From contig OZ024911.1 in assembly GCA_964017125.1 (NCBI GenBank), positions 43,773,339 to 43,837,338 on the forward strand: a stretch of 64,000 nucleotides of DNA. Direction: 5' to 3'. Positions 1-11,334 of the stretch are shown in pieces. A program made the translations under genes and the position numbers. The notes under the pieces are model-generated. The model saw only the letters and a list, made by a program, of their open reading frames with translations, made no database searches and was not told the origin of the DNA. Positions within the stretch are counted from its first letter, which is position 1. Each line of letters starts with the position of its first letter. Source of the stretch: Flabesymbios commensalis (taxonomy: Eukaryota; Annelida; Polychaeta; Terebellida; Flabelligeridae).

Positions 1-40
1 TAATACATTTGCAGACATTGGAGGAAAAAACAAATAGATA

Positions 41-392
41 CTCTCCTGTCCCTAATAGACGAACCGGTTCGTTTGTTAAACGGCGGCCGATTTTGCAGAC
101 AGGTTCGTAAAACTTTGTTGTGGTCAGGTTCGTTTAATAGAAAATGACTGAAAAAAAAAGTTTTTCAATTTCTAAAAACTACTTTCCGTGGACAAAATGA
201 GAAAGATAGGCTACTAACGTTGTTATGATTACCAGACACGCCTTAGCCATCATGCGGGTAATCAGTAAAACATACGGTAATGGGATATTTTTTCCAAGAG
301 GTGTTTTTATTGTGGACAGGTGCTAATAAAAATATAGGATTTTTCCAACAGGTGCTTTTATTCCGAACGCTCTTCTATTAGGGACAGGAGAG
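41..392. mobile_element. MITE with TA target duplication (Tc1/mariner-like)
   Basis: A terminal inverted repeat of about 19 bp opens at 41 (CTCTCCTGTCCCTAATAGA) and returns as its reverse complement ending at 392. A TA lies directly outside each end (39-40 and 393-394), which fits a Tc1/mariner-type insertion. The 352 bp interior has no reading frame of note but contains a repeated GGTTCGT word and two GGTGCTTTTATT-like words. It is a non-autonomous element; the superfamily is inferred from the TA alone. Confidence 0.7.
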
Positions 393-394
393 TA

Positions 395-1542
395 GTCAAA
401 ACATAGATACGTTAATAATCAATATTGATATCAACCAGGACAAATCGACGCAAATTTGACAAAATTCCGCATTGACGTAGCCTATAGCAGTATTACCAGC
501 ATCCTACTAATTAATTGTTTCATGACGTCAAAATGTTACTTCCGCCTGTTTCCTTTGCCTGGTAGGCCTATTTGTGATGTCCTATCGGACCTATCGGATG
601 TTAAATCCCAAAGTCTATATATTATTCTGTATGTTAAATATTGATGATAGATGTAAAATGTAGAGGACATTCTATTTTATTCATACATATCGATTCACAG
701 ATAAGGCATATGGCCTAAATACAACATATTATACATTATGGCTATGTGCTATATCATAATGCATTTTTGAGTGCATCTGGGCTAATCTTTCAATTTTATT
801 TTTATCAGTGTTGTCGCTTGCTATTATTTCTTTTCATGTTTCTAGAGTGTACAAATATTTGGTTATGCCGTGAATTGGCGCAGTTAAATTTATGAAAGAG
901 TGATTAGTTAAGAATTATTCCCTCACTTGGGGAAATCACTGGGCCCTATAACGCATGTCTTCTAAAAATTTGGTTTGATATCGATATATCGTACTTGGTT
1001 GTTGTATTTAATTTGCTAATATTCATTTAACTTTACTGAATATGTATGTACCAGACGCACCCAGTATCTTAGTGGCGCATCGATTTGCCGTGACTGCTCA
1101 GCCTCTTGTGTGGTGCGCTTCTCAGTTTGACCTGGTGAACGCTCCAATTCACAGATTGAAAATATTATTATCCCACCACCATCCCCTTTCACCCCTTTTT
1201 AATATGAATGTTTTTTCTATTACGCATTTTTTCCCCATCGCTTTTTGTCACTGTTAGTAGAACTGTAAATAAAAAAATACTTTAAAGACATTTGTATGTA
1301 GGCCTATACCACAAATTGTAAAATGATATGACATACTATATAAAGGGTACAATCACTGTCTCGATTACAGATTTATTAAGTAACTTTGAAACAGAAGCGC
1401 TACAGTCGTTTTTAATCTGCTTTATTAGCCGATTAGATCCCTGTTATTGGAAATTAGATTCGTGTTTGAGCATAAAGATTTTAAACATACAGATTTGCAA
1501 ATATTTGTGCTTAAATTCAACAAATTTGAGTAATTTTCAGAC
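395..1542. other. intergenic DNA, no recognised content
   Basis: AT-rich sequence with short chance reading frames only. I see no splice-bounded conserved segment, no promoter that I could defend and no repeat structure. The first, missing exon of the downstream SLC16-like gene could lie here or outside the window, but I cannot point to it. Confidence 0.4.
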
Positions 1543-1584
1543 ACTTGAAGTTGTGGGTCGCGTTAGCGAGACCCAGCTTCAAGT
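1543..1584. repeat. dispersed hairpin repeat, copy 1
   Basis: A 42 bp near-perfect palindrome: ACTTGAAGTTGTGGGTC on the left is answered by its complement on the right, across a short GCGTTAGC-like loop. A second copy with the same stem and a slightly different loop is at 58366-58407. The recurrence shows it is a repeat rather than a local accident. Function unknown. Confidence 0.6.
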
Positions 1585-2222
1585 TTTAATAAATTAACTC
1601 CGCATTATAATCTTGCCAAATTATTACCTAAGTTGTGTATTTAGGTTTATGCCAACTCATCCAATATAATTACATGTGGTAGGCCTATTCGTGCAAATTA
1701 TAACATTTCATAAAAATGGAACAATTGTTTATTATTTTGGCAATAATTATTTCTAATAGTACACTTCTGTTACAATAAGCCACAGTTTGAAAAGGGCTGC
1801 CACCTGCCGGCCTATTTGGTCATTAGGCCTACTAACACAAAAGTTGACATTTCGTTATGTAATCAACAATAATTATAACGTACTAAACTTGAATGAAAGA
1901 ACAAATGAACAAACGAACGCACACACGTGCACGAACGAACGAGAGAACAAATGAATGATTTTACAAATGAATGAATGAATGAATACAATTTCGATTTTAA
2001 TAAAAACCATACAATTATAGTTACTTGAAGGTCCATAAAGTGAATCATGTGCTTACACATGATTCCGTATATGGCGAAGGAGACTCCTTTCAAGACATCA
2101 AAACATGTCGCTATCAAAGGAGCCACCCACATTTATGAACAATGTCATAAGATACATTGGATTAAATAGAAAATGTAGATATCGACTGGTAATGTGAGTA
2201 AGATTGTTGCTTGACGTCACTT
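1585..2222. other. intergenic DNA with a short GAAC/GAAT simple repeat
   Basis: No gene is visible. Between about 1893 and 1985 the sequence is a degenerate simple repeat of GAAC, then GAAT, units. The remainder is AT-rich with no structure that I can name. Confidence 0.4.
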
Positions 2223-2689
2223 TTTACCTGGACGGCCATAGTAGTGAGATATATGGGTTGGGGACACGGATAATGGTTGTATAATGGTTGTCAATGGCGG
2301 CATGGTTGTCTGAACGCTATCAATGATGGCCAAAGTCCCCAATGCTGGCCTATCGTTGGTACAACATTGTTTTTCAACCATACATTACCCCAACCTTCCT
2401 CCCCAGGGTAGCATCCCATAGACTGGGTACTACAACTCTGATACAACTCTGGTACAACATTGGCACGACCATTCCAGATTTGAAGACACAAAATTTAAAG
2501 ACAAAGATATTTTTTGGAGACACGGAAATTTTAAAGACACAGAATGTTTTAATGTTGTAAAATGTAACATTGGTTTATGGTTGTTTTAACAATTGCACAA
2601 CCATTCCAGATTTGGGTACCACCCACCCCCTCCTCTTGGTAGGCTGGAGAGACTAGACTTGGATGTTTTTAATGCTGTTTTACAGGGTA

Positions 2690-4130
2690 CATATTAAAAA
2701 CCGTACACAAACACCAACCCACCAACAAAATTTGCAAGTTGTTTTAACATTTGCACAAAATATTTTGTAAAAAAATTGTAAAAAATATCTTTTTAGGATT
2801 TTTATGTGGATTTTCACAAGCTTAATATTTTTTTTACACCAATTTTTTACTGGTGTGTTTTTTTACTCAAATATTATCTTAAAATTTGATTTCGGTTATA
2901 ATATTTTTGTTTTTGAAGTTATAATGTTCTTATTATCTAACTTTTTAATACTTGTGCGGTTTTTCACACCAAATATTATCTTAAAAACAGCTTTTTTGTT
3001 ATAATCTTTTTGGTAAAATTTGTCATGTGTTCAATATATGTAGAAAGTCAAGGTGTACCAGAGATAATATTAGCTAAATCCTAGCAACAAAAACGACTGA
3101 TTCAAAAATGGAGACATGTAATCAATCTCATATTCAAGCAGTCTGTGTTACACTTCGAGAGAATCACTTTCGCTTTGCAAACATATTGGTAGAATGTCTG
3201 CCCAATGTTTACATTGGCAGAGCGACCAATCATCTCACCACAGATGTTTCTCAGTGGGGGCACAGTGTTATTAGTCTGACGGTATCCGACAGCCTGCTGC
3301 AAATAAAAAATCACTTCTGTGTTCTATTAGTAATGTGTTTTCTCACTTTAGATGGATGTATATATATATATATATTATATATTCAATATATATTCACCTT
3401 TCGCTAAAAAAAAAAAAAAACAGTTTACTTTTAACATCGTATATGTAAGACTTGAATGTGATTAAGCAGATTAGTGATAGGGTTGTTTAGAATCAGTAGC
3501 ATTTCACTTAAATAATACAATATTAAAACTATTTCATCAGAAAAAATATGAGATGTGCACAACAGCATTTTGTTTCATATGTACTAGGCGTTTTTTCCGA
3601 AATGGTACTGAAAACGAGCAGAGAACGTCTAAATACGATGGTTGTATTGAAAACCATACACAAACACCAACCCACCAACAAAATTTGTATTTTGCAAGTT
3701 ATTTAAACTGTGTGAAAACTTTGTAAAAAATATTTTTTAGGACTTTCAGGTGGATTTTTACAAGCTTAATATTTTTTTTACACCAATATTTTACTGGTGT
3801 AGTTTATTTAACTCAAATTTTATCTTAAAAAATAGATTTTGGTTATAATATTTTTGTTTTGAAGACACTGGCTCAACTACAGATGTGAGTAACATTCATC
3901 ATGTGCTGTGACGACAGTGTTATTTATTAGTCTGAGGGCTTGAGGTGATCCAGACTTCAGCAATCACGTGTTTCTCAGGGGAAGACTGGGGTTATCAATT
4001 ACCTCAGCACATCCGGTAGCCTGCGGCATATAAAAAATCATTTCTGTGTTATCCTGATGTGTTTTTTCTCACGTTTAGATGGATGTATACTATAGATATA
4101 TTATATATTCAATATATATTCAATAGTTAA
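2690..4130 (+). repeat. internal direct duplication inside the foldback element
   Basis: Two direct copies. The first, about 2690-3410, includes ACACCAACCCACCAACAAAA, TTTACACCAA and then GATGGATGTATA with a TA-rich end. The second, about 3640-4130, repeats these in the same order with several indels. The first block also overlaps the inner end of the left inverted arm, so the duplication copied arm and core together. Confidence 0.6.
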
Positions 4131-4384
4131 TGCTGCATAACTGTTCTGTTTATTTCGACAGAAATAACCTAAAATGTACAAAACAATCATTCATATTTGT
4201 TATGGAGGCTTTATAAATGCATTAAAACTGTGTAAATGTAGCGGAATTAGTTCACCATGCGATACACTATCAAGTAATATGAAGTAGTAAATTGGTCCGT
4301 CTGTGTACAATTTGTAGGGAATGGTGGCGGAATTATGGGCCAATATAATGTTGCACTGGGCCCCCATTAAGCCGACCTAATATT

Positions 4385-4490
4385 AAGCAGAGACGTTGAA
4401 CCGAATTGGTCCAACGTTGGGCCAGCGCCGTAGACGACGAGCCAACATTATGCCGACATTGGTTCAATGCCACGTTTTATCCGGGATACC
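4385..4490. mobile_element. palindromic mini-element, diverged copy
   Basis: Contains AGACGTTGAACCGAATTGG, a GGGCCAGCG-type centre and then AACATTATGCCGACATTGG. This is the plan of the roughly 105 bp palindromes found throughout the window, but the ends are eroded. It lies inside the core of the foldback element, so it inserted there or was carried with it. Confidence 0.4.
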
Positions 4491-5330
4491 AAACGACACA
4501 AACCACCCGTTGGTGTCTTGAGACTAGGACAGTCAGCCTCGGTTACAGTAAAGGCCGATTTTTTTTTAATAATTGTATTTTACCCCATTTCGCGATTTAC
4601 ATGACTGCGTGCGACGACTTACGATAAAATAAAATAGAGTCTGATAATGTCTAATAGCATTTTGAATATATTTTGAAATGCCCATGAGTTATCGAGTAAA
4701 AACCTGCAAATGTTTTTCAAGAAAATCACGAAAAGCTTGTAAAAATCCACCCAATAAAAATCCTAAAAAGATATTTTTTACAAATTTTTTACAAAATATT
4801 TTGTGCAAATGTTAAAACAACTTGCAAATTTTGTTGGTGGGTTGGTGTTTGTGAAGTTTTTTAATATGTACCCTGTAAAACAGCATTAAAAACATCAAAT
4901 TCTAGTCTCTCCAGCCTACCAAGGGGAGGGGGTGGGTGGTACCCAAATCTGGAATGGTTGTGCAAATGTTAAAACAACCATAAACCATTGTTGCATTTTA
5001 CAACATTAAAACATTAGATGTCTCTAAAATTTCCGTGTCCCCAAAAAATGTCTTTGTCTTCAAATTTTGTGTCTCCAAATCTGGAATGGTCATGCCAACG
5101 TTGTACCAGAGTTGTATCAGAGTTGTAGTACCCAGTCTATGGGATGCTACCCTGGGGATGGGGTTGGGGTAATGTATGGTTGAAAAACAATGTTGCACCA
5201 ACGTTAGGCCAGCATTGGGGACTTTGGCCATCATTGATAGCGTTCAGACAACCATGCCGGCATTGACAACCATTATACAACCATTATCCGTGTCCCCAAC
5301 CAATATATCTCACTACTTGCCATTTACCTG

Positions 5331-5873
5331 ACTTTGTAATCCACTAAAACAGTGCAAACTGTAGATGAAAAATGAATTAAGTACAGCTGATGAAAGGAGG
5401 GTGAATATATATGTTATCAAAATATAATATAAAGTGTGTGACATAATTATTTTATATTGACATGTTTAAGAGAAATAGTTCTATACGATTAAATACATCA
5501 GATTTATATATATTCTTTATTAAAGAAATGCCTAACGGTAATACATCACTATAAATTTAATATATATTTCTTTATACAAAAGAATCATAAGAATAAATCA
5601 TTTATAAGTACACCAGACAAATCAAGTAGCTTCTAAACAACAAAATGTATAATAACAAAGCAATATAAAACGTTATGACAATCGGCATTAATGCAGCAAA
5701 AATATATTTTTATTTGTAATGAACTTGTTTCCAAATTTCACAAGACGATAGACCTTTTTCTTATATCAATGCATCTGTACAAAGACATATTTACCTTTAA
5801 GCTTAATCACCTATGATAACAAACATATATGTGTGTAAAAATACATGGTGTATAAAAGTGGTTAATTTTCCAG
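5331..5873. other. AT-rich DNA upstream of the first visible SLC16 exon
   Basis: Presumed intron. It is very AT-rich and has no coding signal. An in-frame TAA at 5853-5855 lies upstream of the exon at 5874 with no intervening ATG, so translation must begin in an exon further upstream. Confidence 0.5.
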
Positions 5874-6036
5874 AGGAGGTTGGTGCTGACAGCTGGATTC
5901 CTCTATCATATGCTGGTGGCCGCTCTCACGCTTGGCAATGGTGTGATGCTACTGGATTTTCGATATATCTTTGACGTTTCATCCAGTACAACTGGCTGGT
6001 TACCGTGCATCACACGAGTCGCTGCAGCATTTTCAG
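5874..6036 (+). CDS. SLC16-like transporter, exon with TM1 and start of TM2
   Basis: Acceptor TTTTCCAG ends at 5873 and donor GTAA starts at 6037. The exon reads RRLVLTAGFLYHMLVAALTL, continues through an extracellular FDVSSSTTGWLP stretch and ends AAAFS plus the first base of a Gly codon. The STTGW segment matches the family's conserved S-x-T-x-W just before TM2. In SLC16 proteins TM1 is preceded by an acidic-G-G-W motif. Here that motif is not in frame, but GGA GGT TGG (Gly-Gly-Trp) sits in a different frame at 5876-5884, so either the true first residues come from another exon or one base is missing here. The exon enters in phase 0 if the acceptor is right. Confidence 0.85.
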
Positions 6037-6763
6037 GTAAACGACCATCATAAGCCGACCCAGCACGAAATATTTGATCCTATAGTCAGTCTGCCAGTGT
6101 AGTGAATTGGGCTTATTTTTGTATTATTGTTTTATTTTACAAACAACACTTAGTGCCACGAGTTGTTATCCGTCATAAATATACAGTAATCTAAAATAAT
6201 GGTAATAATACATTAAAACGGTAATGTAACAGAGGTACAGTAATATGAAATGATGGTGTTACTGTGAAAAACAAGTGCACATAATGGAATTAAAAATAGA
6301 TATAAACCAATGTACCAGGTGGTATTAGAAAATAATTGAGTAATTGAAACATTGTGAGACGTTTTAGAAATGTTTATAAAAATAACTTGAGTGGTAGGCT
6401 ACATTAAAAAAACTTTTATGATTTTTTATGATCTGAGCAGATCATCAGGGAAAATTTGATGTAATGTCTGAATCGGTGTCTGACGAGGGTCAGTATAGAT
6501 TGAGTGTATCACACGATATAATGTTAATAAAGTTGTACTAATAACGTTAGCAGGAAAATTTAATGCGCTAAGACCAATAATGCTGCTTTTCTGATGAAGC
6601 TCGCGCAGGCCAACAGATAAGGAAATAATGAGGTAGCTCGTACATGTTGTTTTTTTGAGATTGAGATGCTATACTAGGGCTATGACATATTTCAAGATCC
6701 GTTGAATTACATAATAGATATCGATAGGTAAGGACACAAGTTTCTAACACAATTTCACATTCA
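6037..6763. other. intron 1, first part
   Basis: AT-rich intron sequence with no repeat structure that I can name and no conserved reading frame. Confidence 0.5.
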
Positions 6764-6919
6764 TCCATATCTTGTTCTAGGTAAATCATAACCACCGATA
6801 AGCTGTGCTCGCTGTACTGGCAAAGCAGCAATCAAATAAGGTGGCATGAGACCATGGGACATTTTAAGTAATAGACATAGTTTTTGATCAGCTCGCCTTT
6901 CTTTCAACAGCAGCCATTC
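6764..6919 (-). pseudogene. small LINE reverse-transcriptase remnant (tentative)
   Basis: The minus strand reads EWLLLKERRADQKLCLLLKM followed by SHGLMPPYL. This resembles the region after the RT thumb in several LINE clades (LxWLPLxxRRxxxKLxLLYKxxxGLxPxYL). It is about 50 residues long, with no other domain nearby. It could also be chance; there is no second diagnostic motif. Confidence 0.35.
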
Positions 6920-6993
6920 TACACAGAGCACTGTGCAGCCTGTTCCAACCAGACACAGACGGCACACGTGTATCAAAATGCAGACAGCTCTCT

Positions 6994-7102
6994 CAGGAAA
7001 CACGAGGACTTGACCCAATGTTGTTTCAATATTGGTCCAGGGCCCTTGGTGGGGGGGGCCAATATTGAAACAACATTGGGTCAAATCTTTGTGTTTGCTG
7101 GG
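6994..7102. mobile_element. palindromic mini-element (~109 bp)
   Basis: The left arm, from GGAAACACGAGG through TGACCCAATGTTGTTTCAAT, is complementary to the right arm ending TTTGTGTTTGCTGGG. The centre is CCAGGGCCC then a G-run. The end words (A)CAGCAAACACGAG / GTGTTTGCTGGG are shared with the other palindromes in the window. It lies in intron 1. Confidence 0.75.
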
Positions 7103-9156
7103 CTCCACACAGGTGTCTGTCTACACCCACCCCTCCCCTCCATAATATTTTCGCCAGCCGATCAGGGTACTTTTAGCAAGACAGCCGGCCAATCACAAGC
7201 TTACTACAATACTTGAAATTGAGAGTGGGGGACATATGACGTCACCCATCTGCAAATTTTAACATGCGAAGTAGCAGTGTCTAATGGGGGCAGTGTACAG
7301 CCATCCCAACTTGGCAAACAATAGATCGATTTGTGGGTGAACGCACCAGTATACGCCACGGTAGCTCTCCGCTGATCTTGTTTAACGCGGCTGATTCTCT
7401 GATAGTACAGCTAACATAATTATATTACATCACGGACAAAATCGTAGCAGTTTTATAAAGACAAGAAAACCCTGATCTTGGTATTCTGTGTTTTATAAAA
7501 TTTAAAACATGTAGGCCTATTTCTCTACTTGCTTTACTTATTGGGCCTACAGTCCAATTGAGATTACTAGTTATTTTTAATCCTTAATGACCATACCCTA
7601 TAGTACGCTCAGCAATAACTCCATTAAACACAACATTTGAATAATCTTGGTAACTTTGGATTTGTGAAAATACAAAATACTTTGTTCTGGAAAGATTAAA
7701 AGTTGATTTCCAGATTTAAAATCTTCTCAGAGAGTAGGTAGGCCTATTCAATTCGCAGTATCCATAAAGATGGCTATGTTCAACTTTTCCCAAATATTTT
7801 GCATACGGTAGACGGTAGAATTTTTTTCAAATACAAAAAATATATAGAGATCACTTTAAGTCATAAAATTGATTTTGAATTTTGGAATTTATTAAATTGA
7901 TTAAATGTGACTTGCCGTATCAAAACCAGTCCTATGTCGCAAGATATTGAAAATGAGTTAGTATGTGGCGTTTAAAGAGCCAGCGCTCAGGTTTCAAATG
8001 CACCAAAAATTATAAATATATCTTAATTATTTAGAAATCATCAATAAAACAAGATTTGGAAACTTAAGCCCTTAATTTCGCAAAATATTGTGAAAATGGC
8101 CTACAAAGTTTAAATTTAATTGACAAATAGTTCGAACTAAATCATTTTTTATATAAGAAATAAAACTAGGGTATATTCAATAGTTTGTACTAATATTGCT
8201 TTGCAGCTGTATTTCCGATCAGCGTTAAAAAAGAAAAATAGCAAAAAAATATTATTTTAACAAAACATGGCCATAACTCAAAATCTATGTCTATGTGTCA
8301 CGTCACAAATATAAAATTAATTTTAAGAATTAATTTTATTTTTTATTTTTATTAATATGTTTATAAAGTAAATTTAAAAAAATAACTTATTATAAACTAC
8401 TATTTTTTATATATTAAGACAAATATTTATAATTAAAAGATATCTGTATCAACAAAATATTTTTTAAAAGGAATTTCAAATTGCTAAAAAAATGTAATTT
8501 AATTTTAAAATATTTTGAAGTCATAAATGTGTGTAATACCCTTTTTTATTTTTGAAAAAATTCTTAGAAATTCAGGGTTTTTTTAATTTGGCATATAATT
8601 TTTAAATCCACGGTGACGTCACAAATCGTGGCAGAATCAAATCGGAAGTGAAGATAAAAGTACTTTCCAGACTTTTTCGCCAGCAAAATCGCTGCGAAAA
8701 TCGCTTGCATAGAAAGCATTATATAAACTGATTGTAATGGAGGAGATAGAAAAACGATTGAGTTGCCGACTCAGTCTTTGAATTCGGTTAAAGAGCTATG
8801 TTGAATGTCACTTTAAGCTACCAGATTGACCACAAACATCTAGCGTACCGCTTCATTTACACGCAATTTGGCCTTTCTTTAAGTTTTAATTGAGATTGTT
8901 TGCCTTCAGGTAAGTTTGCCATTGATGATAATAAAACAAAAAGGAGTTGCTTCGTTTGTTTTTTCATAATCACCGCAATTTATAGAATCCCTTTCATTAC
9001 CACATTTAAAGCCCAAGAATCGTCCATACACTGAAAATTAATCTCGCAGGACCATATTATGTCAATGTTATTCTCAGAGCATTGAGCCATAAATTGGCAA
9101 TGTTTTTTTATAGCTGTGAAACGTGTCCCAAATATCTCTTTGTTTTGTTGTTTCAG
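7103..9156. other. intron 1, remainder
   Basis: About 2 kb of intron, extremely AT-rich from 7840 to 8600. I see no gene, no inverted repeat and no tandem array in it. It ends in the pyrimidine-rich acceptor TTGTTTCAG at 9148-9156. Confidence 0.5.
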
Positions 9157-9300
9157 GTTTTATAAGCACAGCAATGATGAAAAAATTTAGTTACAGAATA
9201 TGTATCTTATTCTCTGGGACATTAATGACCGTCGGCTACACACTGAGTGCAGCATCTACAAATTTCACCATCATGGTTCTGACACAAGGCCTAGTGGCAG
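9157..9300 (+). CDS. SLC16-like transporter, exon with TM2/TM3
   Basis: Acceptor TTGTTTCAG precedes and donor GTAACC follows. It encodes FISTAMMKKFSYRICILFSG, then TLMTVGYTLSAASTNFTIMV and LTQGLVA, flanked by split Gly codons (phase 1 at both ends, 144 bp). The basic MKKFSYR turn between TM2 and TM3 corresponds to the family's NKYGSR loop, and LTQGLVAG is the start of TM4 (xxGLxxGxGxG). It joins in frame to the neighbouring exons. Confidence 0.9.
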
Positions 9301-9342
9301 GTAACCAATGTAACCGAACGATATCAAAATATCGTAGTGTTT

Positions 9343-9971
9343 TAGGTTAATGTTGACAGTGAGCTAATGGTGTGTTCACAATAGATCATGTACGCAACAA
9401 TGCTTGAAGAGTACTGTATGCCTCAAGTTATGTTGACAGTGATCTTATGGTGTGTTTGCGTGAGATCATGTGCGCAAAAATTATGAAGAGTATGGCCATA
9501 CTTATTGAGCCTTGACGCGAGTGACCGCCATGTTTGCTCGAACCACCTGCGTCCAATCTCAATCCTCCTCAAACTCCAAAGTCCAGCCTGGTCGGCGGTG
9601 AGTGGGAAAACATTCAATTGAACTTCATGCATTTCATTACTTGCTTTATTCCAGTCAAATCAACAATTCATTCACTGTGCACATCGCTCGGGACGGGCAT
9701 GATGTCCTCAGCCATGCCAGCTAGTTTGGCGCTTGCAGAGCGAGACGTGTGCTCGCTTCTAGATCGAGAGTGTCGAAAGTGCGCGAAATGTATGCGTCGG
9801 TGGGCCTGACGGAATCAGAGCTGGTCAGCTTCTGATTTCGCCTGGCTCGAACCGGCCTTAGTGAAATCACTCAGGAAAATGGCGTCGCCGGCCCCACATA
9901 CTCTTAAAGCATTGTTGCGCACATGATCAAACGAAAACACACCATAACCTCACTGTCAACATAACTTGAGG
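9343..9971. mobile_element. MITE with ~75 bp TIRs and a duplicated left end, in intron 2
   Basis: The block at 9421-9495 (CCTCAAGTTATGTTGACAGT, then GTGTGTTTGCG and GATCATGTGCGCA) is matched in reverse complement at about 9890-9971. A diverged third copy, GTTAATGTTGACAGTGAGCT through GATCATGTACGCAACAATG, lies in direct orientation just upstream at 9343-9420. The left end is therefore doubled. The core is GC-rich for this window and not convincingly coding. I could not identify a clean target duplication. Confidence 0.65.
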
Positions 9972-10106
9972 GTGGTGCTAAAACAGCATACAAAATGATT
10001 GTGTGCTTATCACTAGCTGCATTTGTTGGTAATCGGATTATTGCTGACTAGTTTTTTACACTGAGATATTCTTTCAATGATGCGATTATTGTTTTTTCCT
10101 GTTAAG

Positions 10107-10889
10107 GTATTGGCATTGGTATGTCAACTGTGGTCATTGTTGTTATGGTCATAAAATACTATGCCAACAGTATGGTTTTCGGTTGTGCTGTCATGTACCT
10201 GGGATATGAACTGGGAATTGCTCTTTTGAGTCCTCTGATTGGTCTGCTCCTGACATCAATCGGCTGGCGATTAACTTTGATTTCATTTGGTGCGGCACTT
10301 TTTGTGATGTTTGCTATGTGCATCGCCTTATTCGCTGATCCGGATACATTTGGTGAGTATCAGCATATTGAGAACACGGGACATTGCATTGATAAACACG
10401 CTGACGATAATAATGCACCAACAGATGTTGTCACTACACACTACGACGTTTCTCATCAAACGGAAAAAACATCGTTGAATTCAAAAAACAGTCATCCCAA
10501 TGATAATACAATTAACTTGATAGTTAACGATAAACGTTTGTCATCTGGTCGCAAGTACCCGTGGTGGTTCTCTTTGACGTTTGTGCTGCTGTTGGTGGGG
10601 TATACCGGGTTTACTGTTGCCTACACCACCCCATTCATCTACATACCAATTAAAGCAGAACAGTATGGACTATCTATGTTGCAGCAGTCTCTCCTCCTAG
10701 GAATTATAGGAATAGCATCTGTTGTTGTACGTATGGTGGCTCTTTTAACCGGAGATTCACATTTCAAGGTGACACTTTGGCTGTGCGCCTTCTGTCAGTT
10801 TGTGTCTGGTTTTGTCTCTCTTTGGATGCCTTACTACACAGACTTTGGCAGCTTAGCGGCATACAGCGTTGCTCTGGGCATTGGGCTAG
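10107..10889 (+). CDS. SLC16-like transporter, main exon (TM4-TM10 and central loop)
   Basis: This 783 bp exon is phase 1 at both ends (acceptor GTTAAG, donor GTAAGAG). It begins IGIGMSTVVIVVMVIKYYAN and continues with MVFGCAVMYLGYELGIALLS, PLIGLLLTSIGWR (the conserved GWR after TM5), TM6 and then ALFADPDTF. A hydrophilic loop rich in His, Asp, Asn and Thr follows (roughly 10345-10545). TM7 restarts at YPWWFSLTFVLLLVGYTGFT, and TM8 carries SVVVRMVALLTGD with the family's membrane Arg. The last residues are AAYSVALGIGLG. The positively charged pair that usually follows YF in loop 4-5 is replaced by Ser-Met. An internal ATG at 10121 is not a gene start, because coding continues in frame from upstream exons. 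Confidence 0.95.
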
Positions 10890-11320
10890 GTAAGAGAATA
10901 ATTTATTATTTTCACCCACATTACACTCATCAAATAAAATATTTCCTCCGCCCTCTCAACACCTGTGTTGTTGGGAAAGTATAGTATAAGTTTTTATCAG
11001 TGAGGAATTAGTCTGGTATATTTGGAAATGGTATAAACTACAGTTAGTCACTTTTATATTTTTTTCTCGTCAACCTGGTGAAAACGATTAAGGTATCACA
11101 TACAGGCTAGCATACAACTATTTATAAAGATGGCCGCCACCAATTGACCACATTGTAGTACAAACGACGAGCCAATCATAATGTGGCTAAATAGGCCAAT
11201 ATCAAACACCACAGCCACGCAAACATATCGCCAAAACTGATATCGGCACAGTGGACTAAAAGTATAAAGTTTGATCGTTTTCAGACGGCCATTATCATTT
11301 TACACAGTTTATTGAGAATA
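10890..11320. other. intron 3, before the large TIR element
   Basis: Ordinary intron sequence. It contains AAGATGGCCGCCACC near 11130, a word also seen in other repeats of the window, but no full element can be outlined. Confidence 0.45.
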
Positions 11321-11334
11321 TCGTCACCCTGATA

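Larger units (their letters stand above)
2231..5322. mobile_element. 3.1 kb foldback element with ~600 bp TIRs and 8 bp TSD
   Basis: The 600 bp from about 2242 to 2830 reappear as an inverted, closely similar copy from about 4690 to 5317. Shared landmarks in both arms are GGTTGGGGACACGG, CTGGGTACTACAACTCTGAT and CACAAACACCAACCCACC. An exact 8 bp direct repeat TTTACCTG flanks the element (2223-2230 and 5323-5330), as expected for hAT-like or TU-like insertions. The middle is not coding: it holds two tandem copies of a roughly 700-950 bp block (about 2690-3410 and 3640-4130) that ends in TATATATTCAATATATATTC. A small palindromic element sits near 4390-4480. No transposase is present. Confidence 0.8.

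Noticed and set aside
9534-9809. 91-residue frame with Cys-rich end
   Set aside because: Lies wholly inside the intron 2 MITE core; no family resemblance and no second copy to test.
10121-10984. Intronless gene starting at ATG 10121 and ending at 10984
   Set aside because: Conserved coding begins earlier at the splice acceptor 10107 and stops at the donor after 10889; the 30 residues beyond are intron.
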